DNA of 64,000 nt from Clostridia bacterium (GTDB taxonomy: Bacteria; Bacillota; Clostridia; Christensenellales; Borkfalkiaceae), in contig CAAGME010000041.1 of the NCBI GenBank assembly GCA_900770945.1, forward strand, positions 1-64,000, given 5' to 3'. The notes beneath the pieces are model-generated. The model worked only from the letters and a program-made list of their open reading frames with translations, was not told where the DNA came from and did no database searches. Numbering within the stretch: the first letter of the stretch is position 1; every line of letters starts with the position of its first letter. Below are positions 50,105 to 57,725 of this stretch, piece by piece. A program made the position numbers and the translations under genes.

Positions 50105-51154
50105 TTAACCTATCAATTTTTCCGTTTCGAAATCATACAGAAGCACGCCCGAATCCTTAAAGGAAAGTTTAACGATTTCGTTTTCCTTCGGCAATACGTC
50201 GGCAAAAACGGTCAACGAATAGTCAGGGGTTATCTCTGCTGCAAACGTGCCGTATTCCTTGTTCGCCGCAAGCACTTTCGCTTCGAATGTTTCTCCCGCG
50301 ACAACGTCCTCGCCCCTTACGGCAAGGTAAACTTTTTTACCCGTTCCGTCATAATCTTTCGCCTTTTCTCCGACGGGGATTTTAATACCCGCGCCGACAA
50401 AGTTGCCGTTTTCGATTACGCCGTCTAAAATGTTTATCTTAGGTCTGCCGAAGTAAGTCGCAACGCCGACGGTCGCCGGGCGGTCGTAAATTTCGGCGGG
50501 AGCAGCGTACTGCACGAGTTCGCCCTTCTCAAAATACGCAATCTTGTCCGCCATAACGAGCGCGTCGGAGGAAGAGCGCATAGCGATGATAAAGTTCACG
50601 CCGAGCCGCTTCGACAGTTTGACTATTTCCGTGCGCATTTCGTTTTTAAGCCCGTCGTCAAGCCCTTTGAACGGTTCGTCAATCATAATTATTTTCGTAC
50701 GGCGGGCGATCGCGCGGGCTAAAAACGCGCGCTGGCGTTCGAGCGAAGAAAGATTTTTCGGCTTTTTCAAAAGCACGCTTTCAAGCCCCATAATCGCCGC
50801 GACTTCGTTCACTCTCGCTTCGATTTCCTCTTTCGGGAGCTTGCGAAGATTGAGCGAATACGCAAGGTTGTCAAAAACCGTAAGGTGCGGATAAAGCGGA
50901 ATGTTCTGCATAACGACGGCGATATCTCTGTCTTTCGGCAAAACGCCGTTTATAGAAGAGCCGTCGATATACGCTTCTCCGCTCGTGATGTCGTCAAGCC
51001 CGCAAACGGAACGCAACAACGCGGACTTTCCGCTTGCCTGCCCGCCCGTTATGACGGTGAGTTCGCCGCTTTCGATTTTCATGTTTACGCCTTTCACGCC
51101 GACCGTGCCGGACGGATAAGTTTTGCTCAACGAATTAAGAATTATTTCAGCCAT
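50105..51154 (-). CDS. ABC transporter ATPase (MalK/UgpC-like) with altered motifs
   Basis: 349 residues from the ATG at 51154, which follows AAAGGAG. Layout is that of sugar-importer ATPases: nucleotide-binding domain 1-235 and a TOBE-like regulatory domain 240-349. Walker A GGQASGKSA is at 37-45, Q-loop Q83 and Walker B IIMIDE at 155-160. The signature is LSSLE (135-139) instead of LSGGQ, and the switch histidine is replaced by R193 (IIAMRSSSD where IYVTHDQ is usual). ATP binding seems possible; normal hydrolysis is doubtful. No permease or binding protein gene is adjacent. It could be a multitask ATPase like MsmX with divergent motifs or a regulatory subunit. Confidence 0.82.
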   Translation of the reverse strand: MAEIILNSLSKTYPSGTVGVKGVNMKIESGELTVITGGQASGKSALLRSVCGLDDITSGEAYIDGSSINGVLPKDRDIAVVMQNIPLYPHLTVFDNLAYSLNLRKLPKEEIEARVNEVAAIMGLESVLLKKPKNLSSLERQRAFLARAIARRTKIIMIDEPFKGLDDGLKNEMRTEIVKLSKRLGVNFIIAMRSSSDALVMADKIAYFEKGELVQYAAPAEIYDRPATVGVATYFGRPKINILDGVIENGNFVGAGIKIPVGEKAKDYDGTGKKVYLAVRGEDVVAGETFEAKVLAANKEYGTFAAEITPDYSLTVFADVLPKENEIVKLSFKDSGVLLYDFETEKLIG

Positions 51155-51205
51155 TTTGTAAGCTCCTTTGTCGCCGCGCAACGTTACGCGCGCTTTTCAC
51201 GTACT

Positions 51206-51234
51206 ATTTTACAATATTTGCAATAAAATTTCAA
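51206..51234 (-). promoter_or_regulatory. Promoter of the ABC ATPase gene
   Basis: Minus-strand TTGAAA (51229-51234), 17-bp spacer, TAAAAT (51206-51211). Confidence 0.72.
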
Positions 51235-51251
51235 TAAAGTGAAGGCTTAAA

Positions 51252-51280
51252 TTGCTTTTTTTATACATTTCTGTTAAAAT
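51252..51280 (+). promoter_or_regulatory. Promoter of the carbamoyltransferase-like gene
   Basis: TTGCTT (51252-51257), 17-bp spacer, TAAAAT (51275-51280), divergent from the ABC ATPase promoter. Confidence 0.65.
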
Positions 51281-51311
51281 AATGTAAAGAATTACGTTTA
51301 AAGGTGATCTT

Positions 51312-52199
51312 ATGGATTTAAAAAATTACTCGCCGAAAGGCATTCTATCGGTTTCTTCCGTTCTTTCACTCGAAGCCCTTCCCACGACGGACATTCTCGA
51401 AATTCTTTCGGAAGCTCTTTCCTTAAAAAAGAAAACGGAATACGGCGAAAGCATACAACTTAAAAACAACCCGTCCGTTGCGCTCATAACCTCAAACAGG
51501 CTCGGCGCAAGCAGACTTGCTTTCGAAGTCGCGGCGTCGTCGCTCGGCGCAAACTCGATAACTCTCCCGATAGGCGGAAGCAACATCGATTCATTTTTAT
51601 CTACGCCCGAAAGCGTTAAAGCCATTTCCAAACTCGGCATTTCCGCTTTCTTTGTCGGAACGCTTATGAAAAAGGACGCTTTCACTCTGAGCGAAAGCTT
51701 AAAATCCCTTTCGGTCGTCAACGCGTGCATAGACGACGGACCCGTCATCGCGCTCGCCTCGCTTTTAACCGTTTACGAACATATAGGCAGACTTTCGGGG
51801 ACCAAGGCTTGCTTTTTGGGCAACGTAACCAAACACGAAAACTTGCTGTACGCGCTCTCTAAGTGCGGTGCGGACATAACGGTTGTCGGCGAGGACGCGG
51901 AAGAACTTTTTGAAAACTGCAAGCAGTACTCCGACGTTAAGCCCGCCATAGACCCGTTTGTCGCGGCGGCGAAAGCCGACCTCATATACGTCGATACCGA
52001 AAACGAAGAATACTTTTTGACGGACGAGATAATGGCGGCGGCAAAGGACGACTGCGTTATTCTTCACACCGTTCCCGCTTCCGCCTCAAACGACATCGAC
52101 GAAAAGTTTTTGATGCGCACCGAGGACTTTCTATCGGACGTAATCGCGAACATGATGCACGTAGAACGCGCGATAATTTCGCTTATCGCAAAAAAGTAA
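51312..52199 (+). CDS. Carbamoyltransferase-fold protein lacking catalytic motifs
   Basis: 295 residues aligning by eye with aspartate/ornithine carbamoyltransferases: an opening LSLEALPTTDILEILSEALS, then PSVALITSNRLGASRLAFEVAASSLGA and SVVNACIDDGPVIALASLLTVYEHIGRLSG (in part), and late DCVILHTVPASAS. The carbamoyl-phosphate motif STRTR is replaced by LGASR (64-68), and HPTQ by GPVI (143-146). The second-substrate region also lacks the expected residues. The fold is kept without the active site, so a binding or regulatory role, or a new reaction, is likely. It is 9 bp upstream of a YfbR-like gene and divergent from the odd ABC ATPase. Confidence 0.7.
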   Translation: MDLKNYSPKGILSVSSVLSLEALPTTDILEILSEALSLKKKTEYGESIQLKNNPSVALITSNRLGASRLAFEVAASSLGANSITLPIGGSNIDSFLSTPESVKAISKLGISAFFVGTLMKKDAFTLSESLKSLSVVNACIDDGPVIALASLLTVYEHIGRLSGTKACFLGNVTKHENLLYALSKCGADITVVGEDAEELFENCKQYSDVKPAIDPFVAAAKADLIYVDTENEEYFLTDEIMAAAKDDCVILHTVPASASNDIDEKFLMRTEDFLSDVIANMMHVERAIISLIAKK

Positions 52200-52208
52200 A
52201 GGTGTAAA

Positions 52209-52787
52209 ATGAACTATGATTTTTTCGCCTACATGGCGCGAATGAAGTACATACGGCGTTGGTGCTTAATGCACTCGGTGACGGACGAAAACATTATGGA
52301 ACACACCCAGCAAGTGACCGTCATCGCTCACGCCTTAGCCGTTATCGGCAACAAGTATTACGGCAAGAATTACGACGTCGAAAAGGTTTTGCTGCTTTCG
52401 ACGTACCACGAATGCAGCGAAGTTATCACCGGCGATTTGCCAACTCCCATAAAATACTTTAACGAGGACATAAAAGTCGCTTACAAAAACCTCGAAAACC
52501 TCGCTTGCGAAAAAATACTTTCAACCCTTCCCGAGGAGCTTCGCGGCGAATACGAAAAATTCGTTATTCCTGACGCTTCTTCGCCGGAATACCTTATCAT
52601 GAAGCGCGCGGACAGAATTGCGGCGTACCTTAAATGCGTCGAAGAGCTGAAAGCCGGCAATAAGGAATTCAAAAAAGCAAAGGACTCGATAGGAAAAGAA
52701 CTTTTTGCCGCAAAAGAAGAAGAAGTACAGTATTTTTTGAAAAACATTTTACCCGTTTACTCCAAAACGCTTGACGAACTCGAATAA
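52209..52787 (+). CDS. yfbR: YfbR-like HD-domain 5'-deoxynucleotidase
   Basis: 192 residues matching E. coli YfbR along its length: FFAYMARMKYIRRWCLMHSV, EHTQQVTVIAHALA, then SEVITGDLPTPIKYFN and RADRIAAYLKCVEELKAGN. Family members hydrolyse deoxyribonucleoside 5'-monophosphates. Metal residues are H32, H67 and D135, but the HD pair reads HE (H67-E68 in TYHECSE). Glu might still bind the metal. AAAGGTG precedes the ATG. Cotranscribed with the carbamoyltransferase-like gene. Confidence 0.88.
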   Translation: MNYDFFAYMARMKYIRRWCLMHSVTDENIMEHTQQVTVIAHALAVIGNKYYGKNYDVEKVLLLSTYHECSEVITGDLPTPIKYFNEDIKVAYKNLENLACEKILSTLPEELRGEYEKFVIPDASSPEYLIMKRADRIAAYLKCVEELKAGNKEFKKAKDSIGKELFAAKEEEVQYFLKNILPVYSKTLDELE

Positions 52788-52834
52788 AAACAGCCTCGTT
52801 TTTTTTCGCAACGCGAAAAAACGAGGCTGTTTTT
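52785..52834. terminator. Bidirectional terminator between yfbR and degV
   Basis: AAAAACAGCCTCGTTTTTT with GCGAAAAAACGAGGCTGTTTTT in a long hairpin, serving the convergent genes on both sides. Confidence 0.92.
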
Positions 52835-52854
52835 ATATACAAAATTCACAAAAA

Positions 52855-52879
52855 GTCCACGTATAAGTCGATTAACCGC
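52855..52879 (+). repeat. Polar 25-bp motif, copy 6
   Basis: Exact core TATAAGTCGATTA, overlapping the degV stop codon. Confidence 0.75.
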
Positions 52880-53765
52880 AAATTGTCACTTCTTTGCCGA
52901 ACCCGTAAACGGCAATGGTGCCGGGTCCTGCCGACGCGCCGACAATCGGACCTATATAGGAAGTTATCACTTCAACGTTCTTATTTTCAAGCCTTGAAAG
53001 CACGGCGGCGGCAAGCTCGTCGGCGGCGGCTTCGCTGTCGGCATGCGCTATTCCTATCATCGGGAACTTGTCGTTCGGGTCGTACGCTTCTTTAAATAAA
53101 TCGGCTATCCTTTCGATTGAGTTTTTTCTGCCTTTAACCTTTTCCACGGCAAAGTTCTGCCCCTTGGCGTCGGAAATTATTATCGGCTTAACTTGCAAAA
53201 GACCGCCGAAAACCGCGCTCGTGGTGCTTACTCTGCCCGCTCGCTTTAAGTAAGCAAGACTTTCGACCGTGCAGAACTGATTCATTCTCAGCTTGTTTTT
53301 TTCCGTGTATTCGGCAACCTCTTCGATTGTTTTGCCCTCCGCGCGGAGCTTTGAAGCGGCTATGCAGATAAGCCCCAAACCTAAACAGGAATTAAGCGAA
53401 TCTACGCAAATTATCTTTCTGTCGGGATATTTTTTCTTCATCTCGTCGCGAACCGTCAACGAAATATTATACGACGCGGAAAGAGCCGACGAGCAAGCGA
53501 TATACAAAACGTCCTCGCCCTTGTCGAGATATTCCTCGAATTTTTGCCTGAACTCCTCGGCATTGACTTGCGAAGTCTTTATTCTCTTGCCCTTACGCAT
53601 TAAGTCGTAAAAATCTTTAAGCGGAACGTATTCCCAGTCAAGAGAAGCGGGAACGTCTACGTCGTCATAAGAAAACCTCATCGGAGCGTAATCGATGCCG
53701 TATTTTTCCCTTAAATTTTCCCCTAAGTCCCCGCACGAGTCGGTTACGATTGCAAAGTTTTTCAT
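52872..53765 (-). CDS. DegV family fatty-acid-binding protein (FakB type)
   Basis: 297 residues. DegV proteins carry a fatty acid to the kinase FakA for phosphorylation. It has IVTDSCGDLGENLREKYG at the start, KTSQVNAEEFRQKFEEYL, then SSALSASYNISLTVRDEM and YLKRAGRVSTTSAVFGGLLQVKP split across the family's two lobes, ending YIGPIVGASAGPGTIAV. It lies 35 bp after a fakA-like gene, matching the pair's function. The polar motif supplies part of the DNA just upstream of its AGGAGG site. Confidence 0.92.
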   Translation of the reverse strand: MKNFAIVTDSCGDLGENLREKYGIDYAPMRFSYDDVDVPASLDWEYVPLKDFYDLMRKGKRIKTSQVNAEEFRQKFEEYLDKGEDVLYIACSSALSASYNISLTVRDEMKKKYPDRKIICVDSLNSCLGLGLICIAASKLRAEGKTIEEVAEYTEKNKLRMNQFCTVESLAYLKRAGRVSTTSAVFGGLLQVKPIIISDAKGQNFAVEKVKGRKNSIERIADLFKEAYDPNDKFPMIGIAHADSEAAADELAAAVLSRLENKNVEVITSYIGPIVGASAGPGTIAVYGFGKEVTICG

Positions 53766-53770
53766 AAAAA

Positions 53771-53795
53771 GTCCTCCTATAAGTCGATTAACTTA
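53771..53795 (+). repeat. Polar 25-bp motif, copy 7
   Basis: Exact core TATAAGTCGATTA. Its complement runs into the AGGAGG ribosome site of degV. Confidence 0.75.
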
Positions 53796-53800
53796 TTATT

Positions 53801-55444
53801 TTACTGTAATATAATCACAAAGTCGAAAGTGTCCTGCTCGCCGATGAGAGTATACACTTCGAGTTGTGAAAAAGCCTTTGTAAAAGCTTCGTAAGCTTCG
53901 TCGGTTTCGTTTAAAGCGTCCTTGCCGATTATCGCAATCAAAAATTCGTTTTCGTCCGAGACTACTTTTTTTATGCCGTCTTTTGCGGCTTTCAATCTGT
54001 CCTTATCGGCGGCAAGCATTTGTTTTCCGCAAAAACTTATGTATTCTCCCTCGGCAATTTCCACTCCGCCGACCGTAGTGGAACGCACGGCTTTACAGAC
54101 CTCTATCGTCTTGCTTTTTCCCATGGCTTCCGTCATTAAGGAAAATATTTCCTCGGCGTTCTCGCAAGACAAATCGAGTGCGGAAAGCGCGGAATAGCCG
54201 TCGCCGACGCTTTTTGCTTTTAAAACGAAAATCTTGCTTTTCTTATAAATTTCCGCGCTTTTTTCGGCTACGGGAATAATGTTTCCGTTGTCGGGAAGAA
54301 CAAAAATATTGTCGGCGTTAAGCGCGTCGTAAGCGTCCAAAAAATCCTCCGTAGACGGGTTTTTACCCTGTCCGCCGTCGATTACGATATCCGCGCCAAG
54401 CTCCTCAAAAGTAGCTTTAAGCCCCTTGCCGGTAGCGACCGCAACCACGCCGAAAGGCTTCCTCACGGCGTTCTTCTTGAATTTTTGCTTATTCTTTTCG
54501 TTCGACTTAACCGTTCCCTCGTGTTGGAGCGTCATATTTTCGATTTTAATTGTTAAAAACTCGCCGTACTTTTGGCAATGATTAAGCACGTTGCCGGGAT
54601 TGAAGGTGTGAACGTGAACTTTTACTATCGTTCCGTTTTTAAAACACACTATGGAATCGCCGAAAGTTTTAATTTCTTCGATGAATTTTTCGGTGTCGAA
54701 TGAATTAACGTCGATTTTAGAATTCTGCAATCTCAACAAAAATTCCGTGCAGTAACCGAATTGCATTACGGAGTTTTCGTCGAAAAGCGACAAGTCAAGC
54801 TCTTTTGCGCCGCCGTTTATGGTTTCGCCGCCCGTCAATGCGACTTCTTCGCCTCTTATCGCGCTCAAAAAACCTTTGAAGATATAGCTAAGCCCCTTTC
54901 CTCCGCTATCCACTACTCCCGCTTCTTTTAAAACGAAAAGTTGTTCCGGTGTTTCTTCAACCGCGCTCACCGAGCGTTCGTAAAGGGTCAAAAACAAAGC
55001 TTCTTCGTCAAAATCTCCGCCTATAAGTCGATTAACGGCTTCTACCGAGGATTTAAGCACAGTGAGTATCGTGCCTTCAACCGGTTTTTCGACGGCTTTA
55101 TAAGCTGTTTCGACCGCGCTTGAAAGGGCTTTTGCAAAGTCTTTGTCGTCGGCGGTTTTTATTCCGTCAAGTCCGTTAGCAAGCCCTTTGAAAATTTGAG
55201 AAAGTATAACGCCGGAGTTGCCCCTTGCGCCAAGAATCATTCCGTCGGCGATTTTTGCCGAAACGAAAGAAATATCTTCGTCCTCGGGAGCTTCTTTAAT
55301 TCCGCCGAGAACGGTCGAACACATATTGTCGCCCGTATCCCCGTCCGGGATAGGAAAAACGTTCAAATCGTTTACTTCTTCAGCGGAAGCTTTAAGCGAA
55401 GCGTAACCCGCTTCGACAAGTCTTTTGTAAGCTAAGCCGTCCAT
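53801..55444 (-). CDS. fakA: Fatty acid kinase FakA (DAK2/YloV type)
   Basis: 547 residues, ATP-dependent kinase that phosphorylates FakB-bound fatty acids. The N-terminal DhaL-like domain has FPIPDGDTGDNM (about 31-42), GARGNSGVILSQIFKG (about 72-87) and DSGGKGLSYIFKGFL. The middle domain has VKVHVHTFNPGNVL. The C-terminal DegV-like lobe has VVAVATGKGLKATFEELGAD and VLPDNGNI. Pairing with degV downstream supports the assignment. A polar-motif copy lies within the coding region. Confidence 0.93.
   Translation of the reverse strand: MDGLAYKRLVEAGYASLKASAEEVNDLNVFPIPDGDTGDNMCSTVLGGIKEAPEDEDISFVSAKIADGMILGARGNSGVILSQIFKGLANGLDGIKTADDKDFAKALSSAVETAYKAVEKPVEGTILTVLKSSVEAVNRLIGGDFDEEALFLTLYERSVSAVEETPEQLFVLKEAGVVDSGGKGLSYIFKGFLSAIRGEEVALTGGETINGGAKELDLSLFDENSVMQFGYCTEFLLRLQNSKIDVNSFDTEKFIEEIKTFGDSIVCFKNGTIVKVHVHTFNPGNVLNHCQKYGEFLTIKIENMTLQHEGTVKSNEKNKQKFKKNAVRKPFGVVAVATGKGLKATFEELGADIVIDGGQGKNPSTEDFLDAYDALNADNIFVLPDNGNIIPVAEKSAEIYKKSKIFVLKAKSVGDGYSALSALDLSCENAEEIFSLMTEAMGKSKTIEVCKAVRSTTVGGVEIAEGEYISFCGKQMLAADKDRLKAAKDGIKKVVSDENEFLIAIIGKDALNETDEAYEAFTKAFSQLEVYTLIGEQDTFDFVIILQ
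55015..55039 (+). repeat. Polar 25-bp motif, copy 8
   Basis: Inside fakA, exact core TATAAGTCGATTA then ACGGC. Confidence 0.75.
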
Positions 55445-55589
55445 ATCTCTCCTTTTTTTAGCTATTTAAGCCGACAAACCTCATTAAATCGATTTTAGGC
55501 ATAATCTTTATTTTCTTTAATTATACATCGTTAGTATAAACCGAAAATAAACTATAAACGCCTTGTGCGGTTATCCGGCTAAGCTACGC

Positions 55590-55618
55590 TTGACTAAACG
55601 AACAAAAAATGCTATATT
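55590..55618 (+). promoter_or_regulatory. Promoter of the two-component operon
   Basis: TTGACT (55590-55595), 17-bp spacer, TATATT (55613-55618). It gives a leader of about 245 nt that contains the hairpin array. Confidence 0.75.
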
Positions 55619-55637
55619 AAGTATGTATATTGCACAC

Positions 55638-55844
55638 TCACGCAAAGCGTGAATATCAAACAAGTTGAAAATTGAAAATGGAAAGTTGAAAATTGCGGAC
55701 AAATTTATATAATATAAAAAATCCGCGTTCGCTCGCACTTTACGTGCGAATATCGATTGCCCGTTCGCGGGCAAATATCGAGCCGCTTGAAAAGCGGCAT
55801 ATCGATTGCGCCGTCGGCGCAAATATCGAGCGCGCAACGCGCGC
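55638..55844 (+). repeat. Array of six hairpins with ATATCGA spacers in the two-component leader
   Basis: Short perfect stem-loops at 55638-55652, 55734-55748, 55759-55772, 55782-55798, 55808-55820 and 55830-55844, each with different arms. The last five are separated by alternating AATATCGATT and AAATATCGA. Between the first and second lies a GTTGAAAATTG direct repeat (55663-55695). The stems vary but keep complementarity, typical of extragenic palindromic repeats. Confidence 0.8.
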
Positions 55845-55868
55845 ATATAAATCTCGGAGGACAAAAAA

Positions 55869-56543
55869 GTGTTCAACATCCTCGTAGTGGACGACGACAA
55901 AAACACGCGCAACCTTTTTTCCGCGCTGTTAAAAAGCGAAGGGTTCAGCGTGCAGACCGCCGAAGACGGCGAAAGCGCGCTCGAAGCGATAGACAAAATA
56001 CATGTGGACTTAATCGTTGCGGACGTTATGATGCCCGGAATGGACGGCTACGCGCTTACGGAAGTTTTGCGCCGTTGCGAAAGCAATATCCCAATCCTTA
56101 TGGTTTCGGCAAAACAACTGCCGGAGGATAGAAAAAAGGGTTTTCTTGCGGGGATTGACGACTATATGTCAAAGCCCGTCGACGACGAAGAATTTATTCT
56201 GCACGTCAAAGCTCTTCTGCGCCGCTCTAAAATTTACAGCGAAAGAAAGCTTGTTATCGGCGAAGTCACTCTCGATTACGACGCGCTTACGGTGAGCCGC
56301 GGCGACGACGTTCAGGAACTGCCGCAGAAAGAATTTTTGCTGCTCTTTAAGCTTCTTTCGTACCCTGACAAAATTTTCACGCGGATACAGCTTATGGACG
56401 AAATTTGGGGAATGGATTGCGAAACGGGCTGGGAAACGGTCACGGTACATATCAACAGACTTCGCAAACGCTTTGAAAACTATCCGGAATTCGAGATTGC
56501 AAGCGTGCGCGGACTCGGCTATAAGGCGGTGAAAAAGGTATGA
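55869..56543 (+). CDS. OmpR-family response regulator
   Basis: 224 residues. GTG start at 55869 behind CGGAGG. Receiver domain 1-115 with acidic pocket D8-D9, phosphoacceptor D52 (LIVADVMMPGMDG) and a Lys in MSKPVD. DNA-binding winged helix 130-224 has PQKEFLLLFKLLSYPDKIFTR, then WETVTVHINRLRKRF and VRGLGYKAV. It overlaps its kinase gene by 4 bp. The unusual long leader with six hairpins suggests post-transcriptional control or mRNA stabilisation. Confidence 0.95.
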   Translation: MFNILVVDDDKNTRNLFSALLKSEGFSVQTAEDGESALEAIDKIHVDLIVADVMMPGMDGYALTEVLRRCESNIPILMVSAKQLPEDRKKGFLAGIDDYMSKPVDDEEFILHVKALLRRSKIYSERKLVIGEVTLDYDALTVSRGDDVQELPQKEFLLLFKLLSYPDKIFTRIQLMDEIWGMDCETGWETVTVHINRLRKRFENYPEFEIASVRGLGYKAVKKV

Positions 56544-57625
56544 AAAAAAATCCTTTAATCGAAAAACAAAAATCCGCCCCCGCGCAATCGGCTATACCCG
56601 TTAAAAAAGCCCGTTCAACGCTATTTTTCATAATCGGCGTGTCGATAGTCCTCGGCATAACCGCGCTTATCGAGCTTTTAGTAGGGTTTATTTTGATGAG
56701 AACGAAAATTTTTGTCGTCGGTCCCGAAAACCAGCTCTTTTGGATATTTATAATTTTCGTCGTCACAAGTGTTTCTATCGGCGTCTTTGTATCGGTTATC
56801 GTAAGCCGCTTTGTACTAAGCCCCGTCGACAGACTGCTTGAGGCAATGCAAAAGCTTTCCAAAGGCGATTACGGCGTGCGCGTGGACCTCGGTTCGAGCA
56901 ACCCCGTCGTTAAAAGCGTTTCGGAAAATTTCAACCGCCTTGCCGAAGAATTGCAAAACACCGAACTTTTGCGCTCCGACTTTTCAAACAACTTCTCGCA
57001 CGAATTCAAAACGCCGATAGTGTCCGTTTACGGGTTCGCAAAGCTTTTAAACAAAGGCGGGCTTGACGAAAAAACGGAAAAAGAATATCTCAAAATCATC
57101 GAGGAAGAATCCGCGCGGCTTGCCAACATGGCAACGAAAGTTCTCAATATGACAAAGATTGAAAACACCGCGATTTTAACTAACAAAACTCGCTTCGACC
57201 TATCCGAAGATATCCGCACGACCTTTTTGCTCCTCGAAAAAAAGTGGACGGAAAAAAACCTTACGCCCGTACTTGAGTTTGACGAGGTTTTCTGCTGGGG
57301 CGACAGAGATTTGCTGAAAGAAGCCTGGCTCAACCTTACCGAAAACGCAATAAAATTCGCCAACCCCGGCACGGAGCTGACGGTTAAAATAGAGCGCGAC
57401 GCGCACAGCGTAAAAGTATCTTTCACGGACGTGGGCGCGGTTATCCCTCGCGACGAAATCCCTCGCATATTCGGTAAGTTCTACCAAGCCGACAAATCGC
57501 ATAAAACGCAAGGCAACGGCATAGGTCTTTCGATGGTCAAAAAAATAACCGAACTTCACTTCGGCAAAGTGGACGTTATAAGCGACCTTTCCGCCACGAC
57601 ATTTACCGTTACATTGCGGCAATAA
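56540..57625 (+). CDS. Sensor histidine kinase
   Basis: 361 residues. Two membrane helices at about 27-53 and 67-90 enclose only about a dozen external residues, so there is no large sensor domain; it may sense the membrane or a partner. HAMP is at about 90-142. The H-box NFSHEFKTPI has H154. The ATPase domain has NLTENAIKFA (N box), FTDVGAVIPRDEIPRIFGKFYQ (G1/F boxes) and GNGIGLSMVKKI (G2). Cognate to the overlapping response regulator. The target is unknown; neighbours give no transporter hint. Confidence 0.94.
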   Translation: MKKNPLIEKQKSAPAQSAIPVKKARSTLFFIIGVSIVLGITALIELLVGFILMRTKIFVVGPENQLFWIFIIFVVTSVSIGVFVSVIVSRFVLSPVDRLLEAMQKLSKGDYGVRVDLGSSNPVVKSVSENFNRLAEELQNTELLRSDFSNNFSHEFKTPIVSVYGFAKLLNKGGLDEKTEKEYLKIIEEESARLANMATKVLNMTKIENTAILTNKTRFDLSEDIRTTFLLLEKKWTEKNLTPVLEFDEVFCWGDRDLLKEAWLNLTENAIKFANPGTELTVKIERDAHSVKVSFTDVGAVIPRDEIPRIFGKFYQADKSHKTQGNGIGLSMVKKITELHFGKVDVISDLSATTFTVTLRQ

Positions 57626-57640
57626 AAACAAAAAAAAGAA

Positions 57641-57677
57641 GGCTATACGCCGATTATTGACGTATAGCCTTGTTTTT
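57641..57677. terminator. Bidirectional terminator between the kinase and the secreted-protein gene
   Basis: GGCTATACG/CGTATAGCC, 9-bp stem, followed by TTGTTTTTT and preceded by a long A-run. The loop CCGATTATTGA resembles the polar motif. Confidence 0.88.
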
Positions 57678-57725
57678 TATGTTTGTAACTTAAAGCTTAA
57701 TCTTCCGGTTTGTGATTACCGATTT

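Noticed and set aside
53801..55444. Dihydroxyacetone kinase
   Set aside because: The DAK2-like domain is followed by a DegV-like lobe and a degV gene is adjacent, which fits fatty acid kinase FakA.
55730..55850. CRISPR array
   Set aside because: The repeated part is only 8-10 bp and the intervening units are palindromes, not unique spacers; no cas genes are present.
55571..55996. 141-codon minus-strand ORF over the hairpin array and response-regulator start
   Set aside because: It reads through palindromes and the antisense of a certain gene; no ribosome site.
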